Below are positions 35,458-48,561 of a stretch of DNA of 64,000 nucleotides, piece by piece. Both the position numbers and the translations under genes were made by a program. The notes beneath the pieces were generated by a model that did no database searches, was not told the DNA's origin, and worked only from the letters and a program-made list of their open reading frames with translations. Source of the stretch: Crossaster papposus (Eukaryota; Echinodermata; Asteroidea; Velatida; Solasteridae); NCBI GenBank assembly GCA_037893245.1, contig JBAIAA010000262.1, positions 186,001 through 250,000 on the forward strand, given 5' to 3'. Every line of letters starts with the position of its first letter. Positions within the stretch are counted from its first letter, which is position 1.

Positions 35458-37989
35458 CAGTCAGTCCGCAGCGCACGCGTTAATAAGGTCATATCCCGAA
35501 CTTTATTTGCAGGGCCGGCGTCGCAAATCGGCCACGAGATTTACGCGAGTAATTGCAGGAGTTCGACCGCTTTGTTTTCACGAGCTACACGTTGCAAACG
35601 AAGCAGTGATTTTCCAAGATGGCGTGGTAAGTGGAAAGCGAACGATTTTCTGAATCGAATGATATAAAATATGACGAGATTCAGTGTGTTTTTGGCAGAA
35701 TTTTGCTCACTCGAAGTTAGAGTATAATTTCAAGAAATGTTTTTGTCGTGTGTTTAGTTTCTGCGCCCTGACTGGACTAACAAATATTACCAAAAATGAT
35801 CACTACACATTGATAAAAGAAGCAATGATATTTCGTTTGATATACAATTTAGCCTGTGGCGACATTTTGTTCATGTATTTTGCGACGATTTTCGTGCGCG
35901 CGATTTCAACTTTTTCGGCCATGTCTTTCGGCTTTACATACGCAGAACGTGTATTTCATTATGCACACAAGCACATGTGTACTGTACATGTGCTGGATAT
36001 GCACTAGATGCGATGGTGATTGCACAGTAGCCTTATTTATATGATAAAGTTAGGTTTCTTTCATGTATAAAAAGGCCTATGTTTTTGTTCAAAATTATAA
36101 CAAATTGTTTAATAATAATAAATTTAGTTACTACTATTATTGTGCTAAACTTCACAGTTCCTATTTCTGTCTTCCAATATGTTTCTTATACTAGGTAGCA
36201 CTCGTCCACCACCATGGCCATGCCCACCACCATGCCCACCGCAGCCATCGCAGCCATTGCCAGCATGTCGGGAGCCTCTACAGAAGGCCAAAGGCAACTC
36301 TTCTCCTTGGATATTCTCTCACAAAGTATCTCAAAGAGAACATCACTACTAAAGTTGGTTGATTTGCAGGTAGTGACTCATCGCGGTACTACATTTTCTG
36401 ACCTTAGAAAGTATCTGCTTCATCAGCATGACATCTGCTCTTATTCCTCCATGGCCTGACATTGTATTTGTAATGATTCATGTCGGGACAAATGATCTAG
36501 AGTTGGGTTTCCAAAGAAGTGTTGAAAATAGTTGAAGATTTAAATGTACTGGTGGATATGCAGCACGTGCTTTGTACATGTAGGCCTATATTTAAAGGTT
36601 TTGTATTTTAGTGTTTTAAATAATATACATGACTTTGTGTCAGTGTTGTGCAAACGCAATGCAGCTAAAACAGATCAAAACCGAGTGTGGCCGAGTCGGG
36701 TGAGTTTGTCAAAACATCTAGGAATAATGCCCCAAACTATGCCAACAAAGTTTTGAGCTACAATGTAAATTTGACACAAACGGCATATAACTTTATTAAT
36801 GCAGATTGTATTATTTCTATTATCAGTGATATAATTTATGTGCATTAACACTTATATTAGCAAAATTTATGTCTTATTTAAAATATTTTGTTTTTGCAAT
36901 GTTAGAAGCGGGCATACATTGTAATTTAATATTTACAATAATTTAATGCCAAAGAAACTATGCCAAAAACATCAAGCAAAGATAAAACAAGCTTTATTTA
37001 CTTTTATAATAAATCTCAATGGTTTGCACATTGAACATTATGCCAAAGATGAATAAGTTTTAACAATTTCAGGGTTTAATTTAACAATTTTATTCAAGCC
37101 ATATAACATCAACAGGGTTTGTTAATGTAAGCGATAAAATTCAAGTTTCAGATAAAAAGTGCAGTTTCCTTTATAAACCAACCTCACAATACAGAAACTG
37201 ATATAAATTGTTGTAAACATTTGTATTTCTCAATGTTATTGTTGTCAATACATTTTAAACAACGACTTCATTTGTCGCTTGTTTTTTTGTTTATTTGGCT
37301 GTATACATTGTATTATGCAGGCAATATTATTATTTTTTAATCAGTTCACTGTTAAAAAGAAAAAAACCTGAATAGCAGATGAATCCTTTTCGCTCGAGCT
37401 TACAATTAAAAAAATACACAAAAAACAACTGCGTATTGAAATGTGCATGAACTACACGTTACCACGAAGCCTTTTTCAATGAAGTCATTTTCGACCAATA
37501 AGGGCGCAGGAAGACTATGGACTGTCATGGCGGGATGTTCCGTTTGTTAATTTATTGAGAACGTTATAATTTTCTGCGCCCTGACTGGACTAAGTTAAAA
37601 TCAACCCCAAAACTACAGTTTTGTGATAGAATATGAAATTATCTTTAACATCAGTGTGAAATTGTGTTGTGGCCGCTGCCAGAAGATGGACAAAATTCGT
37701 CTTTTTTTAAAGGTCAATTTGTTGGTTCGGGAGCTTTTTTTACGTTATAAATTTTACCCTCTAAATGTCATATAAATTCCAATCTGATTTGATAATATAA
37801 CAAAATGTTTCCTTATCCAAAAGAAAATATACATAATATTGACAGCCAGTGAATAAAACGGATGTTTCGGACCAAATTCCAGGCGTTGTCGCCAGCTCAT
37901 TAAGTATTAGAAAACGAGGTCACGCACAAAGTGCCATGCATAAATCGCACATAAAAGAAACGGCTTTTCAGTGCGCTGCGGACTGACTG
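35458..37989. mobile_element. 2.53-kb TIR element with 5-bp target duplication
   Basis: CAGTCAGTCCGCAGCGCAC at 35458-35476 is perfectly mirrored at 37971-37989 (19 bp), and TACCA flanks both ends (35453-35457, 37990-37994). The family-2 sequence on each side resumes as in copy 1, so the boundaries are well supported. A 5-bp duplication with CAG termini would fit a minor hAT group; Transib also makes 5 bp but has CAC ends. No transposase was recognised. It holds an SGNH-like fragment, an ATGGCGTG-GTAAGT motif at 35619, and a 23-bp direct repeat (35758-35780, 37571-37593). Confidence 0.75.
36205..36535 (+). pseudogene. SGNH/GDSL-hydrolase-like fragment with a frameshift
   Basis: The frame from ATG 36214 encodes an Ala/Met-rich start and then VVTHRGTTFSDLRKYLLHQ, reaching a stop at 36459. 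A neighbouring frame (about 36446-36532) encodes PPWPDIVFVMIHVGTNDLE, with the (V/I)HVGTNDL block typical of SGNH/GDSL esterase-like proteins. The order of the two pieces suits that fold, so a frameshift or a cryptic intron near 36430 separates them. The catalytic GDS block and the final Asp-His block are not seen. It lies wholly inside the TIR element, possibly as a captured host sequence. Confidence 0.4.
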
Positions 37990-39010
37990 TACCATATAAT
38001 AGATGTACGCGAACTTTTGCACAAGTACTTTTAACAGAAAACAAATTGGTATTCCCATCAAACTTAACCTCCGTAAATACTCTATAGTGCACTCGTGCCT
38101 TGTGGACAGCCGTCGTGATGACGTCACCATGGGTCACGTGACGTCGTCTTAAACGTGCAATAGATTTAATGTTTAAAAATTAATAACAAAATCAACCGCG
38201 TATGATCGGAACTTGAAGTTTGTGAGAATTGATATAATATTAAATCCATGATCTTCATTTTATCTCGTGTGCGTGAAATCCCGTGACCCTTCTTTCCGGT
38301 CGAAACCTGAAGTGGCTTATAATTTAAAAGTGGACCATAATGTGAACTTAGTTTCAACGATGTTAGTCTCTGGCTAGTAGTGCTTTTCACACAAAAATAC
38401 CGGTAACACCATAACATGTTACAGCGCCCTCTAGCGGCAGTTTGAAAACTGTTAACAATGAATAACCAGTTGATTTGTTTTGCGAAGTTTGCTCAAATCA
38501 CTGTATAACTGGTTTATATAATCAACATCTTGTTAGGAACAAGTTGGCGAAGACAACAAAATATGACGTCACTAGACCGAAAGTTACAATGAAAAGACCT
38601 TTAAACCTTAAATAATTGCTGAAAAATCAACCGCGATAGATATAATTCTTTTTTTTTGCTTTAAATAGACAAGTTCAGACAGCTCTCGAGCTGTATGTTA
38701 ATGACGTCACGATGACGTCATCAAGTATCAGATCGCAAGCAACTAATGATTTGTAGATTTAATCTTTGAAAATCAATATCAAATCAAATGTAACAGATCT
38801 GATTTAGATTTTAACGGGAATTGATAGAATAATCCAGGGTTTTCATATTCGTATTACATGCAAAATGACTTGACCCTTCCTTCCGGTCCAAACCGGAAGT
38901 GCCTTATAATTTGAAAGTTGAAAATGATATGAATTTACTTTCAACGATGATAGTCTCTAGGTAGCCTGCACTCTACAAACAAAGTTACCGGTGACGTCAT
39001 AAATTGTTAT

Positions 39011-39028
39011 AACGCCCTCTAGTGGCAG
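39011..39028 (-). promoter_or_regulatory. CTCF-like motif (best of six in family 2)
   Basis: On the minus strand this reads CTGCCACTAGAGGGCGTT, close to the CTCF core CCASYAGRKGGCRS. Related copies, CCGCTAGAGGGCGCT type, lie at 31216-31233, 32184-32200, 32759-32775 (one change), 34876-34892 and 38423-38439, at the same relative place in each family-2 monomer. Binding is not shown. Confidence 0.45.
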
Positions 39029-39371
39029 GTTGAAAAATGTTTAAAATGAATAATCAGTTCATTTTCGTGGCGATCAGTTTGCTCAAATCGCTTTATAATT
39101 GGTATTTATAATCAGCATCTTGTTAGGAACAAGTTGGCGGATAAAAACAAAATAATATGACGTCACTAGACCGGAAATTACAATTAAAAGACCTTTAAAC
39201 ATTTCTAAAAATTAACCGCGAGAGATATAATCCAATTAATAATTTAAAATTTGCAGTTTTAAAAAAATTAAATAAAGACATTTATTAAATGAAATCATAA
39301 ATGTAATGAACAATACAAAAAAAAATGCGAAAAAGCCATATGCTCTGTTCCTTGAACAGACATATCTCTAG

Positions 39372-41022
39372 TTTTTTTTTTTTTTTTGCCACTTTCAGTG
39401 TTTTTACCCATAGGATTTACACACGTTTGTTCTGCCAATACACTTTGGCACTTTGGTAAATCCAATCGACTTGAGACTTGGTATACACTTAGACCTTCAC
39501 CCACAGATGGTCCTAGAAGAAATTTGGCTCGATTGCGTCATTCAAGGTCACGTGACGTCACGTTAAAGGTTTAATTTTCCCCATAGGTTTTGTACACGTT
39601 TTTCTTCAGACTATTGACTTTTGCACTTGGGTACATCCGACCGACTTGAAACTTCGCATATACTTAGAACACCACCCCCAGATGTTTCTGAAAGAAATTC
39701 GGCACGATTGCATCATTCAAGGTCACGTGACGTCACATTAAAGGTTCACATTTTTCTCCCATTGGTTTTGTACACGTTTTTCTTTAGACTATTGACTTTG
39801 ACACTTTAGTAAATCCGATCGACTTGAGACTTGGCACACACTTAGACCACCATCCACAGACGGCCCAAGAAGAACTTCGGCACGATTACGTCATTCAAGG
39901 TCACGGGGCGTCACGTTAAAGTTTCAATTTTTTCCCATAGGTTTTGTACACGTTTTTCTTTAGACTATTGCCTTTGACACTTTAGTAAATCTGATCGACT
40001 TGAGACTTGGAACACACAAAAGACCACCACACACATATTGAAAGTAATTTTAGACACTCGAAACAGCTCTGTGTTTGTCCACAAACACATGTCTAGTTTT
40101 TTTTATTTTTTTTATTTTTTTTATTTGTCATTTTTCCCCATAGGATTTGTACACGTTTTTTCTGCCAATACACTTTGACACTTTGGTAAATCCGATCGAC
40201 TTGAAACTTGGCATACACTTAGACAACCACCCAAGGACGGTCCTAGAAGAAATTGGTAACGATTACGTCATTCATGGTCACGTGACGTCACGTTAAAGGT
40301 GCAATTTTTCCCCATAGGTTTTGTACACGTTTTCCTCCAGACTATTGACTTTGACACTTTAGTAAATCCGACCGACTTGAAACTTGGCATACACTTAGAA
40401 CACCACCCCCAGATGTTCCTGAAAGAAATTCGGCGCGATTGCGTCATTCAAGGTCACGTGACGTCACGTTAAAGGTTCAATTTGTCCCCCATAGGTTTTG
40501 TACACGTTTTTCTTTAGACTATTGACTTTGACACTTTCGTAAATTTGATCGACTTGAGACTTGGCACACATCTCGACCACAATCCCCAGGAGGGCCAAGG
40601 GAAATTCGTCATGATGACGTCATCGTGGGTCATGTGACGTCACATTAAAGGGGCAGATGTTAGGACCCTCTATCTCTGGAAGTACATGTCTGATTGGGGC
40701 CAAACTTGGTATGCAAGTATTCCAGAATGTGTTATAGACGAAAATTAAGTTGACGTCATGATGACGTCATCAGGTGTCATGTGACGTCACATTCAAGGTG
40801 TAGTTTTCCCCATAGGTTTTGTACACGTTTTCCTTCAGACTATTGACTTTGACACTTTGGTAAATTCACTCGACTCCAGACTTAGCATACACTTAGAACA
40901 CCACCCACAGATGGTTCTGGAGGAAATTTGGCACGATTGCGTAATTCAAGGTCAAGTGACATGACGTTCAAGGTTCAATTTTCCCCCCATAGGTTTTGTA
41001 CACGTTTTTCTTTAGACTATTG
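39372..41022 (+). mobile_element. Helentron-like family 1 units, block C
   Basis: A T-rich start leads into α-type monomers and a 3' hairpin with CTAG at 40093-40096. A second unit then starts and runs into the duplicated block. The portion 39374-40096 is repeated at 48546-49268 with almost no change, 9,172 bp away. Confidence 0.65.
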
Positions 41023-44000
41023 ACTTTGACACTTTCGTAAATTTGATCGACTTGATACCTAGCACACACTTCGACCACCATCCACAGGAGGGCCAAGAGA
41101 AAACTCGTGATGATGACGTCATCGTGGGTCATGTGACGTCACATATATTTGGCACTTTGGTAAATCCGATCGATTTCATACTTGATACACACTAGACCAC
41201 CACCCACATATTGAAAGTCATTTTAGACAATCGAAACAGCTCTGTGTTTGTCCACAAACACATGTCTAGTTTTTTTTTTTTTTCCACTTTCATACTTTTT
41301 CCCATAGGATTTGTACACGTTTTTTCAGCCAATACACTTTGACACTTTGGTAAATCCGATCGACTTGAGACTTGGCATACACTTAGACAACCACCCAAGG
41401 ACGGTCCTAGAAGAAATTCGTCGCGATTACGTCATTCAAGGTCACGTGACTTCGCGTTAAAGGTGAAATTTTCCCCATAGGTTTTGTACACGTTTTTCCT
41501 CAGACTATTGAATTTGACACTTTGGTAAATCCGACCGACTTGAAACTTGCCATATACTCAGAACACCACCACCAGATGTTTCTGAAAGAAATTCAGCACG
41601 ATTGCGTCATTCAAGGTCACGTGACGTCAAGTTAAAGGTTTAATTTGTCCCCCATAGGTTTTGTACACGTTTTTCTTTAGACTATTGACTTTGACACTTA
41701 GTAAATCCGATCGACTTGAGACTTGGCACACACATAGACCACTATCCACAGACGGTCGTAGGAAAAATTTGGCACGATTGCGTCATTCAAGGTCACGGGG
41801 CGTCACGTTAAAGGTTTAATTTTCCCCCATAGGTTTTGTACACGTTTTTCTTTAGACTATTGACTTTGACACTAGTAAATCTGATCGACTTGAGACTTGG
41901 CACACACAAAAGACCACCACATACACATTGAAAGTAACTTTGGACACTCGAAACAGCTCTGTGTTTGTCCACAAACACATGTCTAGTTTTTTAGCTGTTT
42001 CGGCCTTTCAGCCGAAACAGCTTTTGTTTTCGTTAAATTTTTTTTTTAGCTGTTTCGGCATTTCGGCCGAAACAGCTATTGTAATCGTTAAAGTTTTTTT
42101 TATTCTTTTTTATTTTCCACTTTCAGACTTTTTCTCATAGGATTTGTACACGTTTCGTTTAGCCAATACACTTTGACACTTTGGTAAATCCGATCGACTT
42201 GAAACTTGGCATACAATAAGAACACCACCCATGGATGGTCCTAGAAGAAATTCGTCGCGATTACGTCATTCATGGTCACGTGACGTCACGTTAAAGGTGC
42301 AATTTTTCCCCATAGGTTTTGTACACGTTTTCATCCAGACTATTGACTTTGACACTTTAGTAAATCCGATTGACCTAAAAGTTAGCACACACCTCAACCA
42401 CCGTCCTCAGAAGGGCCAATATGAAAATCGCCATGATGACGTCATCGGGGGTCATGTTACGTCACATTAAAGGTGCAGTTTTTAGGACCCTCTATCTCTG
42501 AAAGTACATGTCCGATTGGGGTCAAACTTGGTATACGGGTATTCCGGGATGTGTTATAGACGAAAATTAGGGTGACGTCATGATGACACTGTCGTGGGTC
42601 ATGTGACGTCACATTAAAGGTGTAGTTTTAAAGATTTTATATCTCTGGAAGTATAAGTCCAATTAGGGTCAAACTTAGTATTCAGGTATTCCGGGATGTG
42701 TTATATACGAAAATTAAGGTGACGTCATAATGACGTCATAACGACGTCATGTGACGTCACATTAAAGGTGTAGTTTTTCCCATAAGATTTGTACACGTTT
42801 TTTCACCCGATATATATTTGGCACTTTGGTAAATCCGATCGACTTCAGACTTGGCTAGCTACTCTTAGCATACTACCCACAGATGATTCTAGAAGAAATT
42901 CGTCACGATTACGTCATTCGTGGTCACGTGACATCACGTTAAAGGTGCAGTTTTTTTCCCCATAGGTTTTGTACACGTTTTTCTTCATAAGTACAGTTCC
43001 GATTGGGGTCAAACTTGGTATGCACGTATTCCGGGATGTGTTATAGGTATACATTGAGCTGACGTAATGATAACGACATCGGGTGTCATGTGACGTCACA
43101 TTAAAGGTGAGTTTTCAAGACCATCTATCTCTGAAAGTACAAGTCCGATTTGGGTCAAACTTGGTACGCAAGTATTTCGGGATGTGTTATAGGTATTAAT
43201 TGGGATCACGTCATGATTATGTCAATGAGATGTCACATTAAAGGTGTATTTGTTATAGTTTTAGATGAATGTTTTTGTCATTTTTGTCACATTTGTTATC
43301 AATGAAAGTATGTTGTGATGGTGTCATATAATTATTTAACACTGCCGAAACAGCTAGTGTTTGTCCACAAACACATCTAGTTTTCTTTTCTTTTTTCTTT
43401 TTTAGCTGTTTCGGCCTTTCAGCCGAAACAGCTTTTGTTTTCGTTAAATTTTTTTTTTTTCTTTTTCTTTTTTTTTTTTTTTTTTTTTTTTTTTTATTTG
43501 TCATTTTCCCCCATAGGATTTGTACACGTTTTTTCTGCCAATACACTTTGACACTTTGGTAAATCCGATCGACTTGAAACTTGGCATACACTTAGACAAC
43601 CACCCAAGGACGGTCCTAGAAGAAATTCGTCGCGATTCCGTAATTCAAGGTCACGTGACGTCATGTTAAAGGTACAGTTTTCCCCATAGGTTTTGTACAC
43701 GTTTTTCTTCAAACTATTGACTTTGACACTTTAATGAATCCGTTCGACTTAAGACTTAGCATACACCTAGAACACCACCCACAGATGGTCCTGGACGAAA
43801 TTCGGCACGATTTGCGTTATTCAAGGTCACGTGACGTGACGTTAAAGGTGTACATTTTTTCCCATAGGGTTTGTACACGTTTGTCTTCAGACTATTGACT
43901 TTGACACTTTCGTAAATTTGATCGACTTGATACCTAGCACACACTTCGACCACCATCCACAGGAGGGCCAAGAGAAAACTCGTGATGATGACGTCATCGT

Positions 44001-46772
44001 GGGTCATGTGACGTCACATATATTTGGCACTTTGGTAAATCCGATCGATTTCATACTTGATACACACTAGACCACCACCCACATATTGAAAGTCATTTTA
44101 GACAATCGAAACAGCTCTGTGTTTGTCCACAAACACATGTCTAGTTTTTTTTTTTTTTCCACTTTCATACTTTTTCCCATAGGATTTGTACACGTTTTTT
44201 CAGCCAATACACTTTGACACTTTGGTAAATCCGATCGACTTGAGACTTGGCATACACTTAGACAACCACCCAAGGACGGTCCTAGAAGAAATTCGTCGCG
44301 ATTACGTCATTCAAGGTCACGTGACTTCGCGTTAAAGGTGAAATTTTCCCCATAGGTTTTGTACACGTTTTTCCTCAGACTATTGAATTTGACACTTTGG
44401 TAAATCCGACCGACTTGAAACTTGCCATATACTCAGAACACCACCACCAGATGTTTCTGAAAGAAATTCAGCACGATTGCGTCATTCAAGGTCACGTGAC
44501 GTCAAGTTAAAGGTTTAATTTGTCCCCCATAGGTTTTGTACACGTTTTTCTTTAGACTATTGACTTTGACACTTAGTAAATCCGATCGACTTGAGACTTG
44601 GCACACACATAGACCACTATCCACAGACGGTCGTAGGAAAAATTTGGCACGATTGCGTCATTCAAGGTCACGGGGCGTCACGTTAAAGGTTTAATTTTCC
44701 CCCATAGGTTTTGTACACGTTTTTCTTTAGACTATTGACTTTGACACTAGTAAATCTGATCGACTTGAGACTTGGCACACACAAAAGACCACCACATACA
44801 CATTGAAAGTAACTTTGGACACTCGAAACAGCTCTGTGTTTGTCCACAAACACATGTCTAGTTTTTTAGCTGTTTCGGCCTTTCAGCCGAAACAGCTTTT
44901 GTTTTCGTTAAATTTTTTTTTTAGCTGTTTCGGCATTTCGGCCGAAACAGCTATTGTAATCGTTAAAGTTTTTTTTATTCTTTTTTATTTTCCACTTTCA
45001 GACTTTTTCTCATAGGATTTGTACACGTTTCGTTTAGCCAATACACTTTGACACTTTGGTAAATCCGATCGACTTGAAACTTGGCATACAATAAGAACAC
45101 CACCCATGGATGGTCCTAGAAGAAATTCGTCGCGATTACGTCATTCATGGTCACGTGACGTCACGTTAAAGGTGCAATTTTTCCCCATAGGTTTTGTACA
45201 CGTTTTCATCCAGACTATTGACTTTGACACTTTAGTAAATCCGATTGACCTAAAAGTTAGCACACACCTCAACCACCGTCCTCAGAAGGGCCAATATGAA
45301 AATCGCCATGATGACGTCATCGGGGGTCATGTTACGTCACATTAAAGGTGCAGTTTTTAGGACCCTCTATCTCTGAAAGTACATGTCCGATTGGGGTCAA
45401 ACTTGGTATACGGGTATTCCGGGATGTGTTATAGACGAAAATTAGGGTGACGTCATGATGACACTGTCGTGGGTCATGTGACGTCACATTAAAGGTGTAG
45501 TTTTAAAGATTTTATATCTCTGGAAGTATAAGTCCAATTAGGGTCAAACTTAGTATTCAGGTATTCCGGGATGTGTTATATACGAAAATTAAGGTGACGT
45601 CATAATGACGTCATAACGACGTCATGTGACGTCACATTAAAGGTGTAGTTTTTCCCATAAGATTTGTACACGTTTTTTCACCCGATATATATTTGGCACT
45701 TTGGTAAATCCGATCGACTTCAGACTTGGCTAGCTACTCTTAGCATACTACCCACAGATGATTCTAGAAGAAATTCGTCACGATTACGTCATTCGTGGTC
45801 ACGTGACATCACGTTAAAGGTGCAGTTTTTTTCCCCATAGGTTTTGTACACGTTTTTCTTCATAAGTACAGTTCCGATTGGGGTCAAACTTGGTATGCAC
45901 GTATTCCGGGATGTGTTATAGGTATACATTGAGCTGACGTAATGATAACGACATCGGGTGTCATGTGACGTCACATTAAAGGTGAGTTTTCAAGACCATC
46001 TATCTCTGAAAGTACAAGTCCGATTTGGGTCAAACTTGGTACGCAAGTATTTCGGGATGTGTTATAGGTATTAATTGGGATCACGTCATGATTATGTCAA
46101 TGAGATGTCACATTAAAGGTGTATTTGTTATAGTTTTAGATGAATGTTTTTGTCATTTTTGTCACATTTGTTATCAATGAAAGTATGTTGTGATGGTGTC
46201 ATATAATTATTTAACACTGCCGAAACAGCTAGTGTTTGTCCACAAACACATCTAGTTTTCTTTTCTTTTTTCTTTTTTAGCTGTTTCGGCCTTTCAGCCG
46301 AAACAGCTTTTGTTTTCGTTAAATTTTTTTTTTTTCTTTTTCTTTTTTTTTTTTTTTTTTTTTTTTTTTTATTTGTCATTTTCCCCCATAGGATTTGTAC
46401 ACGTTTTTTCTGCCAATACACTTTGACACTTTGGTAAATCCGATCGACTTGAAACTTGGCATACACTTAGACAACCACCCAAGGACGGTCCTAGAAGAAA
46501 TTCGTCGCGATTCCGTAATTCAAGGTCACGTGACGTCATGTTAAAGGTACAGTTTTCCCCATAGGTTTTGTACACGTTTTTCTTCAAACTATTGACTTTG
46601 ACACTTTAATGAATCCGTTCGACTTAAGACTTAGCATACACCTAGAACACCACCCACAGATGGTCCTGGACGAAATTCGGCACGATTTGCGTTATTCAAG
46701 GTCACGTGACGTGACGTTAAAGGTGTACATTTTTTCCCATAGGGTTTGTACACGTTTGTCTTCAGACTATTG
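41023..46772 (+). repeat. Tandem duplication of a 2,875-bp Helentron block
   Basis: The segment of about 41023-43897 is repeated at about 43898-46772 with no difference noticed in the parts compared. Each copy contains 3' ends (CTAG 41266-41269, 41983-41986, 43377-43380; repeated at 44141, 44858, 46252) and 5' palindromes at 41993, 42048 and 43404 (repeated +2875). Breakpoints fall inside homologous ~175-bp monomers, as expected for unequal crossing-over. An alternative is assembly duplication. Confidence 0.85.
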
Positions 46773-47459
46773 ACTTTGACACTTTCGTACATTTGATCGA
46801 CTCGAGACTTAGCACACATCTCGACCACCATCCCCAGGAGGGCCAAGGGGAAAATCGTCATAATGACATCATCGTGGGTCATGTGACGTCACATTAAAGG
46901 TGCAGTTTTTAAGACCTTATATCTCTGAAAGTACAGGCCCGATTGGTGTCAATCTTGGTATACAGGTATTCCGGGACGTGTTATAGACGAAAATAAAGGT
47001 GACGCCATGGTGACGTCATCAGGTGTCATGTGATGTTAAATTAAAGGTGTAGTTTCCCCCATAGGATTTGCACACGTTTTTTTCAACCAATATATATTTG
47101 GCACTTTGGTAAATCCGATCGACTTCAGACTTGGTACACACATAGACGACCACCCACATAATTCAAAGTCATTTTAGACACGCGAAACAGCTCTGTGTTT
47201 GTCCACAAACACATTTCTAGTTTTCCCCATAGAATTTGTACAAATTTTTTAAAACATATATCTTTGGCACTTCGGTAAATCCGATCGACTTCAGACTTGG
47301 CACACCTTTAGACCACCACACACACATACGAAAGTGATTTTAGACATTTCTCACATTAAAAGACTTCAGACATGAAACACACTTAGACCACCACACACAT
47401 ATTGAACATAATTAAATAACACTCGAAACAGCTCTGTGTTTGTCCACAAACACATCTCT

Positions 47460-47505
<46 letters not shown>

Positions 47506-48521
47506 CAGACTTTTTCCCATAGGATTTGTACACGTTTGTTCTGGCATAGCACTTTGACACTTTGGTAAATCCGATCGACTTTAAACTTGGCATATATTTA
47601 GACAACCACCCAAGGACGGTCCTAGAAGAAATTCGTCGCGATTACGTCATTCAAGGTCACGTGACGTCATGTTAAAGGTAACATTTTCCCCATAGGTTTT
47701 GTACACGTTTTTCTTCAGACTATTGACTTTGACACTTTGGTAAATCCGACCGACTTGAAACTTGGCATACACTTAGAACACCAGCCCCAGATGTTTCTGA
47801 AAGAAATTCGGCGCGATTGCGTCATTCAAGGTCACGTGACGTGACGTTAAAGGTGCAATTTTTTTCCCCATAGGGTTTGTACACGTTTTTCTTTAGACTA
47901 TTGACTTTGACACTTTCGTAAATTTGATCGACTTCAGACTTAGCGCATACCTCGACCACCATCCCCAGGAAGGCCAAGGGAAAAATCGTAATAATGACGT
48001 CATCGTGGGTCATGTGACGTCACATTAAAGGTTCAGTTTTAAGGACCCTCTATCTCTAGAAGTACATGTCCGATTGGGGTCAAACTTGGTATGCAAGTAT
48101 TCCAGGATGTGTTACAGACGAAAATTAAGATGACATCATGATGACATCATCGGGTATCATGTGACGTCACATTAAAGGTTAAATTTTCCCCATAGGATTT
48201 GTACACGTTTTTTTCAACCAATTTATCTTTGGCACTAAATTCGATCGACTTTAGACTTGGCACACACTTAGACCACCACACAAATATTGAAAGGCATTGT
48301 AGACATGCGAAACAGCTCTGTGTTTGTCCACAAACACATTTCTAGTTTTTAGCTGTTTCGGCCTTTCAGCCGAAACAGCTTTTGTTTTCGTTAAAGTTTT
48401 TTTTTTTTTAGCTGTTTCGGTTTTTCACCGAAACAGCTTTTGTTTTCGTTAAAGTTTTTTTTTTTCTTTTTTTTTTTTAGCTGTTTCGGTTTTTCACCGA
48501 AACAGCTTTTGTTTTCGTTAA

Positions 48522-48561
<40 letters not shown>

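Larger units (their letters stand above)
34352..39371 (+). mobile_element. Helentron-like family 2, copy 2 (split by a TIR element)
   Basis: The 5' palindrome is GGGTTTTTCGC...GCGAAAAACCC (34352-34379). The 3' end has GCGAAAAAGCC, hairpin ATGCTCTGTTCCTTGAACAG and CTAG at 39368-39371. Without the 2,532-bp insertion and its 5-bp duplication the element is about 2.48 kb, close to copy 1. The hairpin base changed from C-G to A-T relative to copy 1 with pairing kept. Confidence 0.65.
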
